From: Pseudoxanthomonas indica
Lineage (GTDB): Bacteria > Pseudomonadota > Gammaproteobacteria > Xanthomonadales > Xanthomonadaceae
Direction: 5' to 3'
Length of the DNA stretch: 64,000 bases
Assembly: GCF_900167565.1 (NCBI RefSeq)
Contig: NZ_FUZV01000002.1
Span: forward strand, 1,302,001-1,366,000
This document shows, piece by piece, positions 25,600-34,341 of this stretch. The translations under genes were made by a program, and so were the position numbers. The notes beneath the pieces were generated by a model. The model worked only from the letters and a program-made list of their open reading frames with translations, ran no database searches and was not told the DNA's origin. Position 1 is the first letter of the stretch, and each line of letters begins with the position of its first letter.

Positions 25600-26454
25600 A
25601 TGTCACCGGACTTCCGTCGCCTGGCCGTCTTCCGCTGCGTCGTGGCCGAAGGCGGGGTCAATGCCGCCGCGCGCGTGCTGCACAAATCGCCGTCGGCGGT
25701 GACCTATGACGTGCAGCAACTGGAAAAGCAGCTGGGCTCGCCGTTGTTCCGCCGGCAGGGCAGTCGTTTGCTGCTGACCCCGCGCGGCCGCGTGCTGGCT
25801 GCATCGATCGAGCGCGCGTATCTGGATCTGGGCCAGGCCTGGGACAACGTGCGCGAGGATATCGCCGCCGAACCCCTGCGCATCGCCTGTGTGTCGGGTT
25901 TTGGCCGCTATCGACTGGTGCCGCGGCTGTTGGCCGCGTTGCCGCCGCAGCGCCCGGTTGAAGTGCTGTTCCGCACCGCCAGCCAGGTGCTGGCCCTGCT
26001 GGAAACCGGACGGGTGGCACTGGGCGTGAGCTACCGGCCGCTGGTCACGGCCAGCATCGCCTCGTTGTCGATCGGCGAAGAGGAACTGGTGCTGGTCGGG
26101 CCCAAGTCGCGCCGCGCCACGCCGGCCCGCGACGAGATTGCCGCCTTGCCATTCGTCACCTACGAGGAATTCGACTACGTGTTCTTCCGCTGGTTTGAAA
26201 GCCAGAACCTGGCGCTGCCGTCACGCTGGCATCGCAGTGATCACTTCGACGAACTGGAAGAAGCGCTGGAGAGCGTCGCGCATGGGCGCGGCTGGTCGAT
26301 CGTGCCGATGGATGCGGCGCTGGGCAGTGCCTACAAGACACGGGTGCGCGTGCACCGGTTGCAGGTAAAGTGCCTCAACGAGGTACATCTGCTGGGGCGG
26401 GAGCGGGAGTTGAAGGGGGAGGATGCGGCTTTGCTTCGGTCAGTCGCGCAGTAG
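25600..26454 (+). CDS. LysR-family transcriptional regulator
   Basis: 284 residues from ATG 25600, with CAGGAG 5 bases upstream. N-terminal winged helix-turn-helix (FRRLAVFRCVVAEGGVNAAARVL, SPSAVTYDVQQLEKQLGSPLF), then a periplasmic-binding-like effector domain (IACVSGFGRYRLVPRLL). It should bind the palindrome at 25529-25545 to control itself and the divergent secreted protein. Its 3' end overlaps the convergent NYN reading frame by 80 bp. The inducer is unknown. Confidence 0.93.
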   Translation: MSPDFRRLAVFRCVVAEGGVNAAARVLHKSPSAVTYDVQQLEKQLGSPLFRRQGSRLLLTPRGRVLAASIERAYLDLGQAWDNVREDIAAEPLRIACVSGFGRYRLVPRLLAALPPQRPVEVLFRTASQVLALLETGRVALGVSYRPLVTASIASLSIGEEELVLVGPKSRRATPARDEIAALPFVTYEEFDYVFFRWFESQNLALPSRWHRSDHFDELEEALESVAHGRGWSIVPMDAALGSAYKTRVRVHRLQVKCLNEVHLLGRERELKGEDAALLRSVAQ

Positions 26455-26983
26455 CAGTTTCGAGATACGTGTCGGTCCTACCAATGCGAGGGTTTGCGTA
26501 TCGGCTTCCCACCACTTGATGATAGCGTCCTGTAGAGGCCTCCCGGTACAACGAGAGCGCCAGGTTCACATCCGTTTGCTTCTCTTCGAGCTTCCAGACT
26601 TTGACCCGGTGCGTCCGATCGAATGGCCTGCCTGGCTCGAAATGTGGAAGCGAGGTCCCATGCCTGTCATAGCTGTGCTTCCCCATGACCGTAGAGAACC
26701 GATCACGATGCACCTGTTGCAGGGCGCGGATGTAGTCCTGCTGGGCCAGGACGGAGGCATCTCCGTGGGTAGCAAACCTGCCCAGGGCCGGTGCGCTGAA
26801 GTAACGGACCGAGTTGAGCTCAGCGTGGGGATTTTGTCCGTGTAGCAAGTGTTCAAAGAGTGACACCACATCCAGCCACTTGTAAGGCGTACCCCGAATA
26901 CGCCCGTAGTACAGGTTGTAGCCGTCGATGTAGACGGCGGTCGCGTTGCGGTTCGTAATCTGTGAGACAAATCCTTCGCACAT
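26375..26983 (-). CDS. NYN-domain (LabA/DUF88-like) protein, probably 3'-truncated by a frameshift
   Basis: From ATG 26983, 202 residues. AVYIDGYNLYYG and EEKQTDVNLALSLYREA are the two Asp-bearing blocks of the NYN ribonuclease-like fold. Family members normally continue with a third Asp block (S/TNDxD) and about 60 more residues. Here the frame drifts after YREASTGRYHQVV into a Pro-rich tail antisense to the LysR gene. A different frame from about 26545 to a stop at 26440 encodes a more protein-like end (DAIIKWWEADTQTLALVG), so a frameshift or fusion near 26530-26550 is likely. The ATG lies inside the tail of a bidirectional terminator hairpin, so the start is uncertain. Likely inactive or shortened. 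Confidence 0.6.
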   Translation of the reverse strand: MCEGFVSQITNRNATAVYIDGYNLYYGRIRGTPYKWLDVVSLFEHLLHGQNPHAELNSVRYFSAPALGRFATHGDASVLAQQDYIRALQQVHRDRFSTVMGKHSYDRHGTSLPHFEPGRPFDRTHRVKVWKLEEKQTDVNLALSLYREASTGRYHQVVGSRYANPRIGRTDTYLETATARLTEAKPHPPPSTPAPAPADVPR

Positions 26984-27368
26984 GAAAAAACCGCCGTGAA
27001 GGCGGTTTTTTCGTCCCAAGCCAGAGCCAACTGAATGACAAGACAAGGGATGAGTCGTGCAGCTAGTTTGCACACGGCAAGGCAGAGATGCAAGCCATGT
27101 CCAAGGCACTCCCATTGGGCTTCACTATTGGTTAAAAATTTCATGAGCTCCTTTGACTTCTCTTTCGTGCATGGGCTTGGCAGGGCCACAGTACTGAGGC
27201 TGGCACGGGTGAGCCATCGGAGAAGTCCGCGTCTAACGCTCACAGAAAACTGACCATCCTGAGGGATCAAAGAGGACGCTACGGGGAGCGCAATAGGGCA
27301 ATTGACCCGATGCCGGGCGTGTAGCTACGCTGCCGCCAACATCCACCCTCGGGCTGCAAGGACGCACT
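26984..27368. other. gene-free, less GC-rich spacer in an accessory patch
   Basis: Apart from the hairpin at 26985-27011 I see no supported gene, RNA or repeat. Several short open frames exist in all directions but none has a ribosome site plus recognisable content. Base composition looks less GC-rich than the flagellar genes. Confidence 0.6.
26985..27011. terminator. bidirectional intrinsic terminator hairpin
   Basis: A6-CCGCC-GTGAA-GGCGG-T6, perfectly symmetric, so it would stop transcripts in both directions. It shares 26 identical bases with the terminator at 24584-24609. Confidence 0.75.
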
Positions 27369-27722
27369 TTGCAGGGTTACCCATCCGAACCTGAGCTGCT
27401 TGCCGCACTGGATCGCGGTGATGAACTCATTCGGCTCTGTGCCGCAGGCGAGTTGCCATTCCAGGCTTTTGTCCTCGCGTACGACAATCTCTATTGGTCC
27501 TACGCCCTGGATGGGCATGAGTCAGACAGCGCGGGCGCGGCGTTGCTGGTCAAGTACGCGGCACGCATCGAGCCTCATCGGGTCGTAGCCGAAAGCATTC
27601 TGTCCAAGGTTTGTACCGACGCGGACGCCGCGCAGGATGGTTTTCGGGCCGCTGGCAGATTCGGCTCGAAGGAGGCGACCGCCCGGCTCGCGACCATTGC
27701 TGCGGAGTGGGTGCCCAAATAA
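27369..27722 (+). CDS. small acidic protein, immunity-protein-like
   Basis: 117 residues from TTG 27369, chosen because AAGGA lies 6 bases upstream. No signal peptide or TM helix. The patterns ELIRLCAAGELPFQAFVLAYDNLYWSYALDGHESD and RAAGRFGSKEA recall small helical immunity proteins of the colicin D type, but the match is by eye only. No toxin gene adjoins it. It lies in a small plus-strand patch with a DUF4262 gene. Confidence 0.55.
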   Translation: MQGYPSEPELLAALDRGDELIRLCAAGELPFQAFVLAYDNLYWSYALDGHESDSAGAALLVKYAARIEPHRVVAESILSKVCTDADAAQDGFRAAGRFGSKEATARLATIAAEWVPK

Positions 27723-27912
27723 CGGGCTGGCATACGTGGGATGGGGGGACCCGCCGCATTCGTCCAATGAGAACTCCAGAGCGGGTGAATCGCGAAGGGC
27801 GATATCAGGAAACCCCGCATTGAGATGAAGGCAAATTCCGACCCCCGGAGCGCGTTGCCCGGGCAACCATTCTGGTAGGCTCGCAAAATTCAACGGAAGG
27901 CGGATAAGGGGA

Positions 27913-28368
27913 ATGAATCCGGTTGCTCAGAGGGAGGAAATCGCAGACCACATACAAACGTATGGTTGGCACTGCCTCCACGTCTTCTCCAACGAAGCAG
28001 GTGGGCAGAATTTCAGCTACACCATCGGGTTTGAAGCGTCCTACGGCGCGCCCGAGATTGTTGTGTTCGGATTGGAGCGAGACAAGGCGCATGCACTGCT
28101 CAATGAGTGCGCGGACCTATTGAAAGGTGGGCATGCCTTCAAGCCAGATGTCGAGGATGCCCATGTCCTTGCGGGCGACTACAAAGTGGTCTTCAAGTCC
28201 GTTCGCGCGGAGATGTTCACGGAGTATCTCGGTACTGCCGTTCGCTACTATCAGGGCAAGCCCTTCGCTGCCATGGTCATGTTCCTTCCGGACAGCGAGC
28301 ACCGCTATCCCTGGCAGGCGGGATACGACTACATCTCGACGGAGGAGGCATTGACCCTTGTCTGTTGA
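27913..28368 (+). CDS. DUF4262 family protein
   Basis: 151 residues from ATG 27913 (AAGGGG just upstream). HIQTYGWHCLHVFSNE, NFSYTIGFEASYGAPEIVVFGL and SEHRYPWQAGYDY are the family's hallmark stretches. Function is unknown; members often sit near toxin-immunity or phage genes. The gene stands alone on the plus strand, 190 bp after the immunity-like gene and convergent with fliR. Confidence 0.8.
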   Translation: MNPVAQREEIADHIQTYGWHCLHVFSNEAGGQNFSYTIGFEASYGAPEIVVFGLERDKAHALLNECADLLKGGHAFKPDVEDAHVLAGDYKVVFKSVRAEMFTEYLGTAVRYYQGKPFAAMVMFLPDSEHRYPWQAGYDYISTEEALTLVC

Positions 28369-28471
28369 GCCGTCTCAAGCCATCGGAGGCCTGATAATCA
28401 ACTTTCAACTGCCAGCGGTGACATCGGCAGGTACGCGAGGCGGAAGAGCGCGCACCGATTGATCTGGCGTC

Positions 28472-29263
28472 TCAGCCCGTCAGCGCCCGCGCCGCATCAA
28501 ACGACTGATCAAAGATCCGCTGCACCGGCGGCCCAAGCTCGCCTGACAACATCGACAGCAGCAGCAGGCCTAGCAGCAAGGCGGTCGGCAGACCCAACTG
28601 GATAGGGTTCAACGCGGGCGCCGCACGCCCCAGCACGCCGAACGCCAGATTCACTGCCAACATCGCCACCATCACCGGCAGCGCCAGACTCAGCGCCGAG
28701 CGCAGCACCTGCATGAAGAATGTCGGCGCGACCGTGAGCATGGCTTGCGGGTCGGGCAGGGCGGTGCCGATGGGAAGTGCGTGGTAGCTGTCCACCAGCA
28801 GCGCAATCAGCGCCAGGTGGCCGTTCAAGGTGAAGAACAGCAATCCGAAGGCCAGGTAGAACCATTGGCCGACGACACCGGAGTTGACGCCGCGCAGCGG
28901 GTCGGACATCTGTGCGAAGGCCAGGCCGGTACCTTGCGAGACCAGTTCGCCAGCCATGGCGCCGGCTTCGAACGCCAGCCGCAGCAGGAAGCCGATGCTG
29001 GCGCCGACAAACAATTCGCGCATGGCGGTGAGTACGGTGACCGCATCAATCGCCAGCAGTTGCGGCGAGGGTGGCAGCATCGGCGCCAGGGCCATGGCCA
29101 GCGAGCCGGCAATCATCACGCGCACGCGCACGGGTACCGCACGCGTGCCGACCAGCGGCATTGCCATCAGCATGGCGCCGGTACGCAGCATCACCCACAT
29201 CAAGGCGTTGATGACGGCGAAGGCCTGCTGTCCGTCGATGACGGTTTGGGTGGCGGCGTCCAT
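28472..29263 (-). CDS. fliR: flagellar export gate protein FliR
   Basis: 263 residues with about six hydrophobic helices (INALMWVMLRTGAMLMAMPL; VRVMIAGSLAMALAPML; LRLAFEAGAMAGELVSQGTG). FliP5-FliQ4-FliR1 forms the export gate at the centre of the basal body. Last gene of fliLMNOPQR, starting 18 bp after fliQ. Confidence 0.96.
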   Translation of the reverse strand: MDAATQTVIDGQQAFAVINALMWVMLRTGAMLMAMPLVGTRAVPVRVRVMIAGSLAMALAPMLPPSPQLLAIDAVTVLTAMRELFVGASIGFLLRLAFEAGAMAGELVSQGTGLAFAQMSDPLRGVNSGVVGQWFYLAFGLLFFTLNGHLALIALLVDSYHALPIGTALPDPQAMLTVAPTFFMQVLRSALSLALPVMVAMLAVNLAFGVLGRAAPALNPIQLGLPTALLLGLLLLSMLSGELGPPVQRIFDQSFDAARALTG

Positions 29264-29281
29264 TACGTTGCGGCTACGTCG

Positions 29282-29551
29282 TCACCCAATCACATGCGGC
29301 AATCGATGGAACAACGCCGTGGTGTATTCGACCAACGTGCCCATCAGATAACCGCCCGTGGCAAACAACGCGGCGGTCAGCGCCACGGCCTTGGCCACGA
29401 AGGCGATGGTCGGTTCGTTCAACTGGGTCGCGGCCTGGATCACGCCGATGACCACACCGACCACCAACACGACCAGCAGCAGCGGGCCACCGACCCAGAG
29501 CGCGATTTCCAGGCCGCCGCGCAGTTCGGTGAGAGCAGTTTCAGGGGTCAT
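29282..29551 (-). CDS. fliQ: flagellar export gate protein FliQ
   Basis: 89 residues from ATG 29551 (MTPETALTELRGGLEIALWV), 10 bp after fliP; the earlier in-frame start overlaps fliP. Two TM helices (LLLVVLVVGVVIGVIQAAT and AVALTAALFATGGYLMGTLV) separated by the family loop TQLNEPTIAFVAK. Confidence 0.95.
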   Translation of the reverse strand: MTPETALTELRGGLEIALWVGGPLLLVVLVVGVVIGVIQAATQLNEPTIAFVAKAVALTAALFATGGYLMGTLVEYTTALFHRLPHVIG

Positions 29552-29561
29552 GGCAGCGGTC

Positions 29562-30401
29562 TCAGTTGAAGCTGGCGGCAAGCGAGCCGACGATCAGCAC
29601 CCAGCCGTCGACCAGCACGAACAACAGAATCTTGAAGGGTGCGGAAACGAGCATCGGCGAGAGCATCATCATGCCCATCGACATCAGCACGCTGGCGACG
29701 ACCAGGTCGATGATCACGAAGGGGATGAAGATCAGGAAGCCGATTTCAAACGCGGTCTTCAGTTCGCTGGTGATGAAGGACGCGACGACAATCGGGAACG
29801 GCACATCGGCCGGGCTGCCGTAGGCGCCGTGGCCGGCCATGCCGGCGAAGGTCATCAGATCGGTTTCGCGAACCTGCGCCAGCATGAAGTCGCGCAGCGG
29901 GCCGGTGGTCAACGTCCAGGCGCTGGAGAAATCAATCTGGCCATTGAGATACGGGGCCATGCCTTGTGCCCAGGCCTTCTCGCCGACCGGCATCATCACC
30001 AGCATGGTCAGGAACAGCGCCAGGCCGACCAGCACCTGGTTGGACGGCGTCTGGCCGGTGCCCAGCGCCTGCCGCAGCAGGCCGAGCACGATGATGATGC
30101 GGGTAAAGGCGGTCATCGCCAGCAGCGCCGAAGGAATCAGCGTGATGGCGGTCATCAGCAGCAGCGTCTGCAACGGCAGGCTGACGTTGTTGCCGCCAAT
30201 CTTGCCGACTGTCACGTCAGGCAATGCGGGCAGGGTCGGAGCGCGCGGTGCACTCGGCGTTGCGGCAGCGGCGGTGGCCGGTGCGGTGGTCTGGGCGGCA
30301 GCGGGAGCAGCAGCGTTGGGCGCGGTCTGCGCCAGCGCCATCATTGGCGCGGCAATCAGCCACAGGCTCAACAGCAGGGGAAGCAGGCGACGCATGATCA
30401 T
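29562..30401 (-). CDS. fliP: flagellar export gate protein FliP
   Basis: 279 residues, ATG overlapping the fliO stop (ATGA). Cleavable signal peptide (LLLSLWLIAAPMMALA), an unusually Ala/Pro-rich stretch to about residue 65, then conserved blocks: ITLIPSALLAMTAFTRIIIVLGLLRQALG, RETDLMTFA and the C-terminal helices ending GWVLIVGSLAASFN. Confidence 0.96.
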   Translation of the reverse strand: MIMRRLLPLLLSLWLIAAPMMALAQTAPNAAAPAAAQTTAPATAAAATPSAPRAPTLPALPDVTVGKIGGNNVSLPLQTLLLMTAITLIPSALLAMTAFTRIIIVLGLLRQALGTGQTPSNQVLVGLALFLTMLVMMPVGEKAWAQGMAPYLNGQIDFSSAWTLTTGPLRDFMLAQVRETDLMTFAGMAGHGAYGSPADVPFPIVVASFITSELKTAFEIGFLIFIPFVIIDLVVASVLMSMGMMMLSPMLVSAPFKILLFVLVDGWVLIVGSLAASFN

Positions 30402-30838
30402 TTCTCTTTACGCAGGCGCTTGGCCAGCAGTTGCGCGAAGTCAGGCAAGGGCTGTGCCGCGGGCGGCGGCGGCAGCGGTTCGGCCAGGCGGTGCAGGGTG
30501 TTGATGCCGCCGGCGCACACGCCGACCAGCAGTTGTTCGCCACCCACTTCCACCACCAGCAGGCGTTCCTTGGCGCCCACCGACAGGCTGCTGACCACGC
30601 GCAGCGCCTCGTTGGGGCGCAGGCCCACGCCCAGGCCGGGCATGCGCTTGAGCAACCAGGCCAGGCCCAGGATCAAGCCCAGTACCAGGATCAGGCCGAC
30701 CAGCGCGCCGCCAATGCCGGGCGTGGCGGGAGCGGCATGGCCGATCTTCTGCGCCGGCACCGCCGCTTGATTGGCGGCAGTGGCGAGCAGCGGAAACACC
30801 GCTGAGAAAATCGGGGCGGAAAAAAGCGGAGTGGCCAT
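30398..30838 (-). CDS. fliO: flagellar biosynthesis protein FliO
   Basis: 146 residues from ATG 30838 (a TTG two codons earlier is possible). A single TM helix (GALVGLILVLGLILGLAWLLKRM) is followed by a small cytosolic domain (LRVVSSLSVGAKERLLVVEVGGEQLLVGV) typical of FliO, which helps assemble FliP. Seven bp after fliN, 4-bp overlap with fliP. Confidence 0.92.
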   Translation of the reverse strand: MATPLFSAPIFSAVFPLLATAANQAAVPAQKIGHAAPATPGIGGALVGLILVLGLILGLAWLLKRMPGLGVGLRPNEALRVVSSLSVGAKERLLVVEVGGEQLLVGVCAGGINTLHRLAEPLPPPPAAQPLPDFAQLLAKRLRKEK

Positions 30839-30845
30839 GATCAAC

Positions 30846-31187
30846 TCAGCGCAGGCGACGGATGCGTTCGCTGGGGCTGACCACGTCGGTCAGGCGCACG
30901 CCGAAACGATCGTTGACCACCACTACTTCGCCATGGGCAATCAGGGTGCCGTTGACGAACACGTCCAGCGGTTCGCCGGCGCCGCGTTCCAGTTCCACCA
31001 CCGAGCCCTGGTTGAGCTGCAGCAGGTTGCGGATCGGGATGCGGGTGCGGCCCACTTCCAGCGACAGCATCACCGGCACGTCCAGGATCACGTCCAGGCT
31101 CATGTCGGCCTCCTGGCTGCTCTTGGTTTCGGCCAGCAGGGCTTCGAACTGCGCGGCCGCGGCTTCTTTGGTCAGGGGAGTGCTCAT
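30846..31187 (-). CDS. fliN: flagellar switch protein FliN
   Basis: 113 residues. The C-terminal SpoA/FliN domain (LDVILDVPVMLSLEVGRTRI, LLQLNQGSVVELERGAGEPL, GVRLTDVVSPSERI) forms the base of the C-ring with FliM. ATG overlaps the fliM stop by 4 bp. Confidence 0.97.
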   Translation of the reverse strand: MSTPLTKEAAAAQFEALLAETKSSQEADMSLDVILDVPVMLSLEVGRTRIPIRNLLQLNQGSVVELERGAGEPLDVFVNGTLIAHGEVVVVNDRFGVRLTDVVSPSERIRRLR

Positions 31188-32224
31188 GCGTGGGTTTCCT
31201 GTGGTGCCACCGGAGCGTTGCCGGCTGGCGGTTGGGAGGCGGTGGTGAAACGCGTGCCAGGCGGATGCGTGGCGGTGATCTTGACGGCGTTGTTGCCGTT
31301 GGAAATGCCGAACTCACCGGTGAACACCGGCACCTGCTCCACGCACACTGGGATGCTCTTGGGCAGGTCGATCGGCAGGATGTCGCCGATTTTCAGGTGG
31401 GTCAGTTGGCGCAGGCTGATGCGCTTTTCGGTCAGGATGCTGGACAGGGTCACTTCGGCGCCGCGCAGCAGATCGTTGACGCTCTCGCGGAAGGTGTCGT
31501 CTTCGTGCACGCGATCGGACTGGATGCCGGCGTCGAGCAGTTCGCGGATCGGTTCCAGCATCGAGTAGGGCAGGGTGATGTGCAGTTCGCCGCCGCCGCC
31601 GTCCAGTTCCACATGGAAGCGGCTGACCACCACGTACTCGCGCGGGCTGACGATGTTGGCGAAGTGCGGATTGACCTCGGAGTTGATGTACTCGAAGTCC
31701 ACGTTCATCACCGGCGCCCAGGCATCCACCAGGTCGGTGAAGGTCTGCTTGAGCAGCAGCTGGATCACGCGCATCTCGGTGGCGGTGAACTCGCGGCCTT
31801 CAATCTTGGCCGGATAGCGGCCATCGCCGCCGAAGAAGTTGTCCACCACCGTGTAGACCAGCTTGGGCTCGAACACCACCAGGCCCACGCCACGCAGCGG
31901 CTTGAGCCGGATCAGGTTGAGGTTGGTCGGCACGTACAGCGAGTGCAGGTATTCGGAGAACTTGATCATCTCGATGCCGCGCACCGACAGATCCGCCGAG
32001 CGCCGCAGCAGGTTGAACAGGCCGATGCGCCAGGTGCGGATGAAGCGCTCGTTGATCATCTCCAGCGTCGGCAGGCGGCCGCGGACGATGCGGTCCTGGC
32101 TGGAGAAGTCGTAGGCGCGGGCGACGCCGGGTTCAACCGGCGGCTCTTCGGTTTCAATCGCGCCGGAATCCACGCCATGCAGCAGGGCGTCGATTTCGTC
32201 TTGTGAGAGCAGGTCGCTCATCAT
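31184..32224 (-). CDS. fliM: flagellar switch protein FliM
   Basis: 346 residues. The N-terminus MMSDLLSQDEIDALLHGVD is the CheY-P docking peptide. The middle domain carries GVGLVVFEPKLVYTVVDNFFGGDGR, and the C-terminal SpoA domain (about 270-320) pairs with FliN. The double ATG (32224 or 32221) leaves the exact start open; GGAG lies upstream of both. Confidence 0.98.
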   Translation of the reverse strand: MMSDLLSQDEIDALLHGVDSGAIETEEPPVEPGVARAYDFSSQDRIVRGRLPTLEMINERFIRTWRIGLFNLLRRSADLSVRGIEMIKFSEYLHSLYVPTNLNLIRLKPLRGVGLVVFEPKLVYTVVDNFFGGDGRYPAKIEGREFTATEMRVIQLLLKQTFTDLVDAWAPVMNVDFEYINSEVNPHFANIVSPREYVVVSRFHVELDGGGGELHITLPYSMLEPIRELLDAGIQSDRVHEDDTFRESVNDLLRGAEVTLSSILTEKRISLRQLTHLKIGDILPIDLPKSIPVCVEQVPVFTGEFGISNGNNAVKITATHPPGTRFTTASQPPAGNAPVAPQETHA

Positions 32225-32236
32225 CGTGCGGCTCCG

Positions 32237-32770
32237 TTACTGCATCACGAAACTGGTGAACAGCAATTGCTCGGCGGCCGGCTTGCCGGTTTCGGCGGTC
32301 AGCACCTTGCGCACTTCGGCCAGCGCCTGCGCCTGCAGTTGTTCCTTGCCGGCGCGGGTAATCAGTTGTTCGGCGTCCTGCTGGGCGAACAGCATCAGTA
32401 GCTTGGCGCGCAGGGCCGGGGCATGCAGCTCGATGGCCTTCATGTCTTCCGGGTCGCGGGTCATCAGTTGCACTTCCACCTGCAGGTAGCGCGCGCCGCC
32501 GACCGATCCGATCAGGTTGACCACGAACGGCGGTTCCAGCGCGAAGTACTGCGCCGGTGCGGGCACGGCGCCCTTCTTGGCGGCTTCCTTGGCCTTGTCG
32601 GCGTGCTCGCCCTTGGCCTCGGCGTCGGCCTGGTGGGTGAAGTACCACGCACCACCGCCGGCCGCACCTGCGGCGACGATGGCGATGATGGCGATCATCA
32701 GCCACGGCTTGCCGGCGGGCTTGGCATTGGGCTTGAGCAGCTTGGGGTCGGCTTTATCGGCGGGGGGCAC
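32237..32770 (-). CDS. fliL: flagellar stator-associated protein FliL
   Basis: 177 residues starting at GTG 32770 (GGAG upstream). One TM helix (MIAIIAIVAAGAAGGGAWYF), then a periplasmic domain with the family pattern YFALEPPFVVNLIG and RYLQVEVQLMTRDPE. FliL rings stabilise stators. First gene of fliLMNOPQR after an RpoN promoter. Confidence 0.95.
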   Translation of the reverse strand: MPPADKADPKLLKPNAKPAGKPWLMIAIIAIVAAGAAGGGAWYFTHQADAEAKGEHADKAKEAAKKGAVPAPAQYFALEPPFVVNLIGSVGGARYLQVEVQLMTRDPEDMKAIELHAPALRAKLLMLFAQQDAEQLITRAGKEQLQAQALAEVRKVLTAETGKPAAEQLLFTSFVMQ

Positions 32771-32801
32771 GGGTCACTCTCCAGTTGGACAGGAGAGAAG
32801 A

Positions 32802-32817
32802 TGCAAGCCGTGTGCCG
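32802..32817 (-). promoter_or_regulatory. RpoN (sigma-54) promoter of fliLMNOPQR
   Basis: Minus strand CGGCACA-CGGC-TTGCA, matching the -24/-12 consensus with GG and GC in register, 31 bp before the fliL start. Confidence 0.85.
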
Positions 32818-32851
32818 GGGGGCGTGGCGGGATTTTGTCGGGCTGCCTTCG

Positions 32852-32889
32852 CTCCCTCTCCCGCTTGCGGGGGAGGGTTGGGGTGGGGG
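32852..32889. repeat. dispersed palindromic repeat between fliK and fliL
   Basis: CCCTCTCCCGC and GCGGGGGAGGG arms around TT, followed by TTGGGGTGGGGG. It abuts the fliK stop and may act as a weak terminator or insulator before the fliL promoter. Confidence 0.8.
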
Positions 32890-34341
32890 TTACGCGTAAG
32901 TGTCGACCAGCCCGCGGGTCACCCGCACCACTGCAGCCGGCGCCCCGGCATCGCCCTGGCCATTGCCGCCAAAGCCTTCACGACCACCCTGGCCAGCACG
33001 TTCACCAAACCCCTGCGAACCCGAAGACTGTGCCTGCTGCTGCTGACGATGGCCGACATCGGCCTGCGCCAGTTGGAAACCCTGCTGGCCCAGCAGCTCG
33101 CGCAGCTTTGGCAGGCTTTGTTCCAGCGCCTGGCGGACATCGGCTTGCGGGCTGCTGAAGTCGGCATGCACGCGGTCGCCGTCCAGTTTCAGGCTCACTT
33201 CAATCGTGCCCATGTCGTTCGGGCTGACCTTGATGTGGGCATGGCTGATCTTTTCGTTGGCCATGTAGGTCAACTGGGTGCCGATGGTCTCGCCGAACTG
33301 GTCGGTGTTGACGTCCGGGGTCAGCGCAGTCAGCGGATTGACGGTGGCGGTGCGCGTCAGGCCGTTGTCGGACGGCGCGGTGGTGCCGGTGGCGGCGAAC
33401 GCGGCCGCAGCGGCCGGCAGGTCGTCGCGCTTGCCGCCCAAGGCGCCATCCAACGCGTCCTTGAACTGGGCCAGGCCCATCGGCAGCAGCTGGGCGGCGT
33501 CGGCGGGCGTCGGCAGCGCGGCGGTGGTGGCGGCTGCTTGGCCCGGTGTTGAAGTGAGCAGGCCGGGCAGGGCGATCTTGCCCGCCCGTTCGCCGGCGGC
33601 ACTGGCCCCGTTGGCATTCGCAGAGGTGCCGGCGCCGCCATTGGCGTCCGCCAGCGGCAAGCCGTCGGTGCCATTGGCACCGGCATCGGAAGTCAGGGTT
33701 GCAGCGTCCGGCTTCGCCAGGCCAAGCGCACGCAAGCCGGTGGGCAGAACGCCCGCCAGGCCGCCAGCCAATCCACCCGTCAAAGCCGAGGCAGCACCGC
33801 CCAGCAACACGTCACCGGCTGCAGCACCCGCCACGCCCACGGCCGTTGCCGCGGGCATGCCGGCGTCCAGCAGCATCGAAGGCAGGATCAAACCGGCCGG
33901 TGGCCAGTCCTGCGCCAGTACCTTGTCCTGGTCTTTGTTCTTGTCGGTGCTCGCCTCGCGGTCCGCACTTGCGACTTTCGCGCCCACCTTGCCGGTCGAC
34001 GCCGACGCGGCCGCGGACTCTGACGCCTGCGTGGCGGCTTCGGATTCATTCTTGCCATCGGCGAAAGCATTGGCAGCACGACGCTCGCCCGCGCCATTGC
34101 GCGCCTGCGATCGTGCCTGCGCCTGCTCGCGTTCCGCACGACGCGAAGTGGCCCGCGCCGCATCCTCATGCCTGCTGACCGGCTTTTCGCTGTTGCTGGC
34201 GGACTCGCTCTTGCGCATCACGCTGGCGAAGTCATCGCCACCGCTGGATTCCTTGCGCGCGCCCGTCGACGACGACGAGGCCGACGCGGCCGCACCGGTC
34301 TTGACCAGGAACGCGGGCAGGGCGGCGCTGTCGGACTTCAC
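32890..34341 (-). CDS. fliK: flagellar hook-length control protein FliK
   Basis: 483 residues. A long low-complexity Ala/Gly/Ser N-terminal ruler region leads to the conserved C-terminal hook-length domain (ISHAHIKVSPNDMGTIEVSLKLDGD, DVRQALEQSLPKLRELLGQQG), which signals FlhB to switch substrate. Overlaps fliJ by 4 bp; last gene of fliEFGHIJK. Confidence 0.93.
   Translation of the reverse strand: MKSDSAALPAFLVKTGAAASASSSSTGARKESSGGDDFASVMRKSESASNSEKPVSRHEDAARATSRRAEREQAQARSQARNGAGERRAANAFADGKNESEAATQASESAAASASTGKVGAKVASADREASTDKNKDQDKVLAQDWPPAGLILPSMLLDAGMPAATAVGVAGAAAGDVLLGGAASALTGGLAGGLAGVLPTGLRALGLAKPDAATLTSDAGANGTDGLPLADANGGAGTSANANGASAAGERAGKIALPGLLTSTPGQAAATTAALPTPADAAQLLPMGLAQFKDALDGALGGKRDDLPAAAAAFAATGTTAPSDNGLTRTATVNPLTALTPDVNTDQFGETIGTQLTYMANEKISHAHIKVSPNDMGTIEVSLKLDGDRVHADFSSPQADVRQALEQSLPKLRELLGQQGFQLAQADVGHRQQQQAQSSGSQGFGERAGQGGREGFGGNGQGDAGAPAAVVRVTRGLVDTYA

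Noticed and set aside
26566..27270. Frame of 234 codons opposite and around the NYN gene
   Set aside because: Out of frame with the recognisable NYN blocks; part of its peptide is just the translated terminator hairpin, also seen near 24590.
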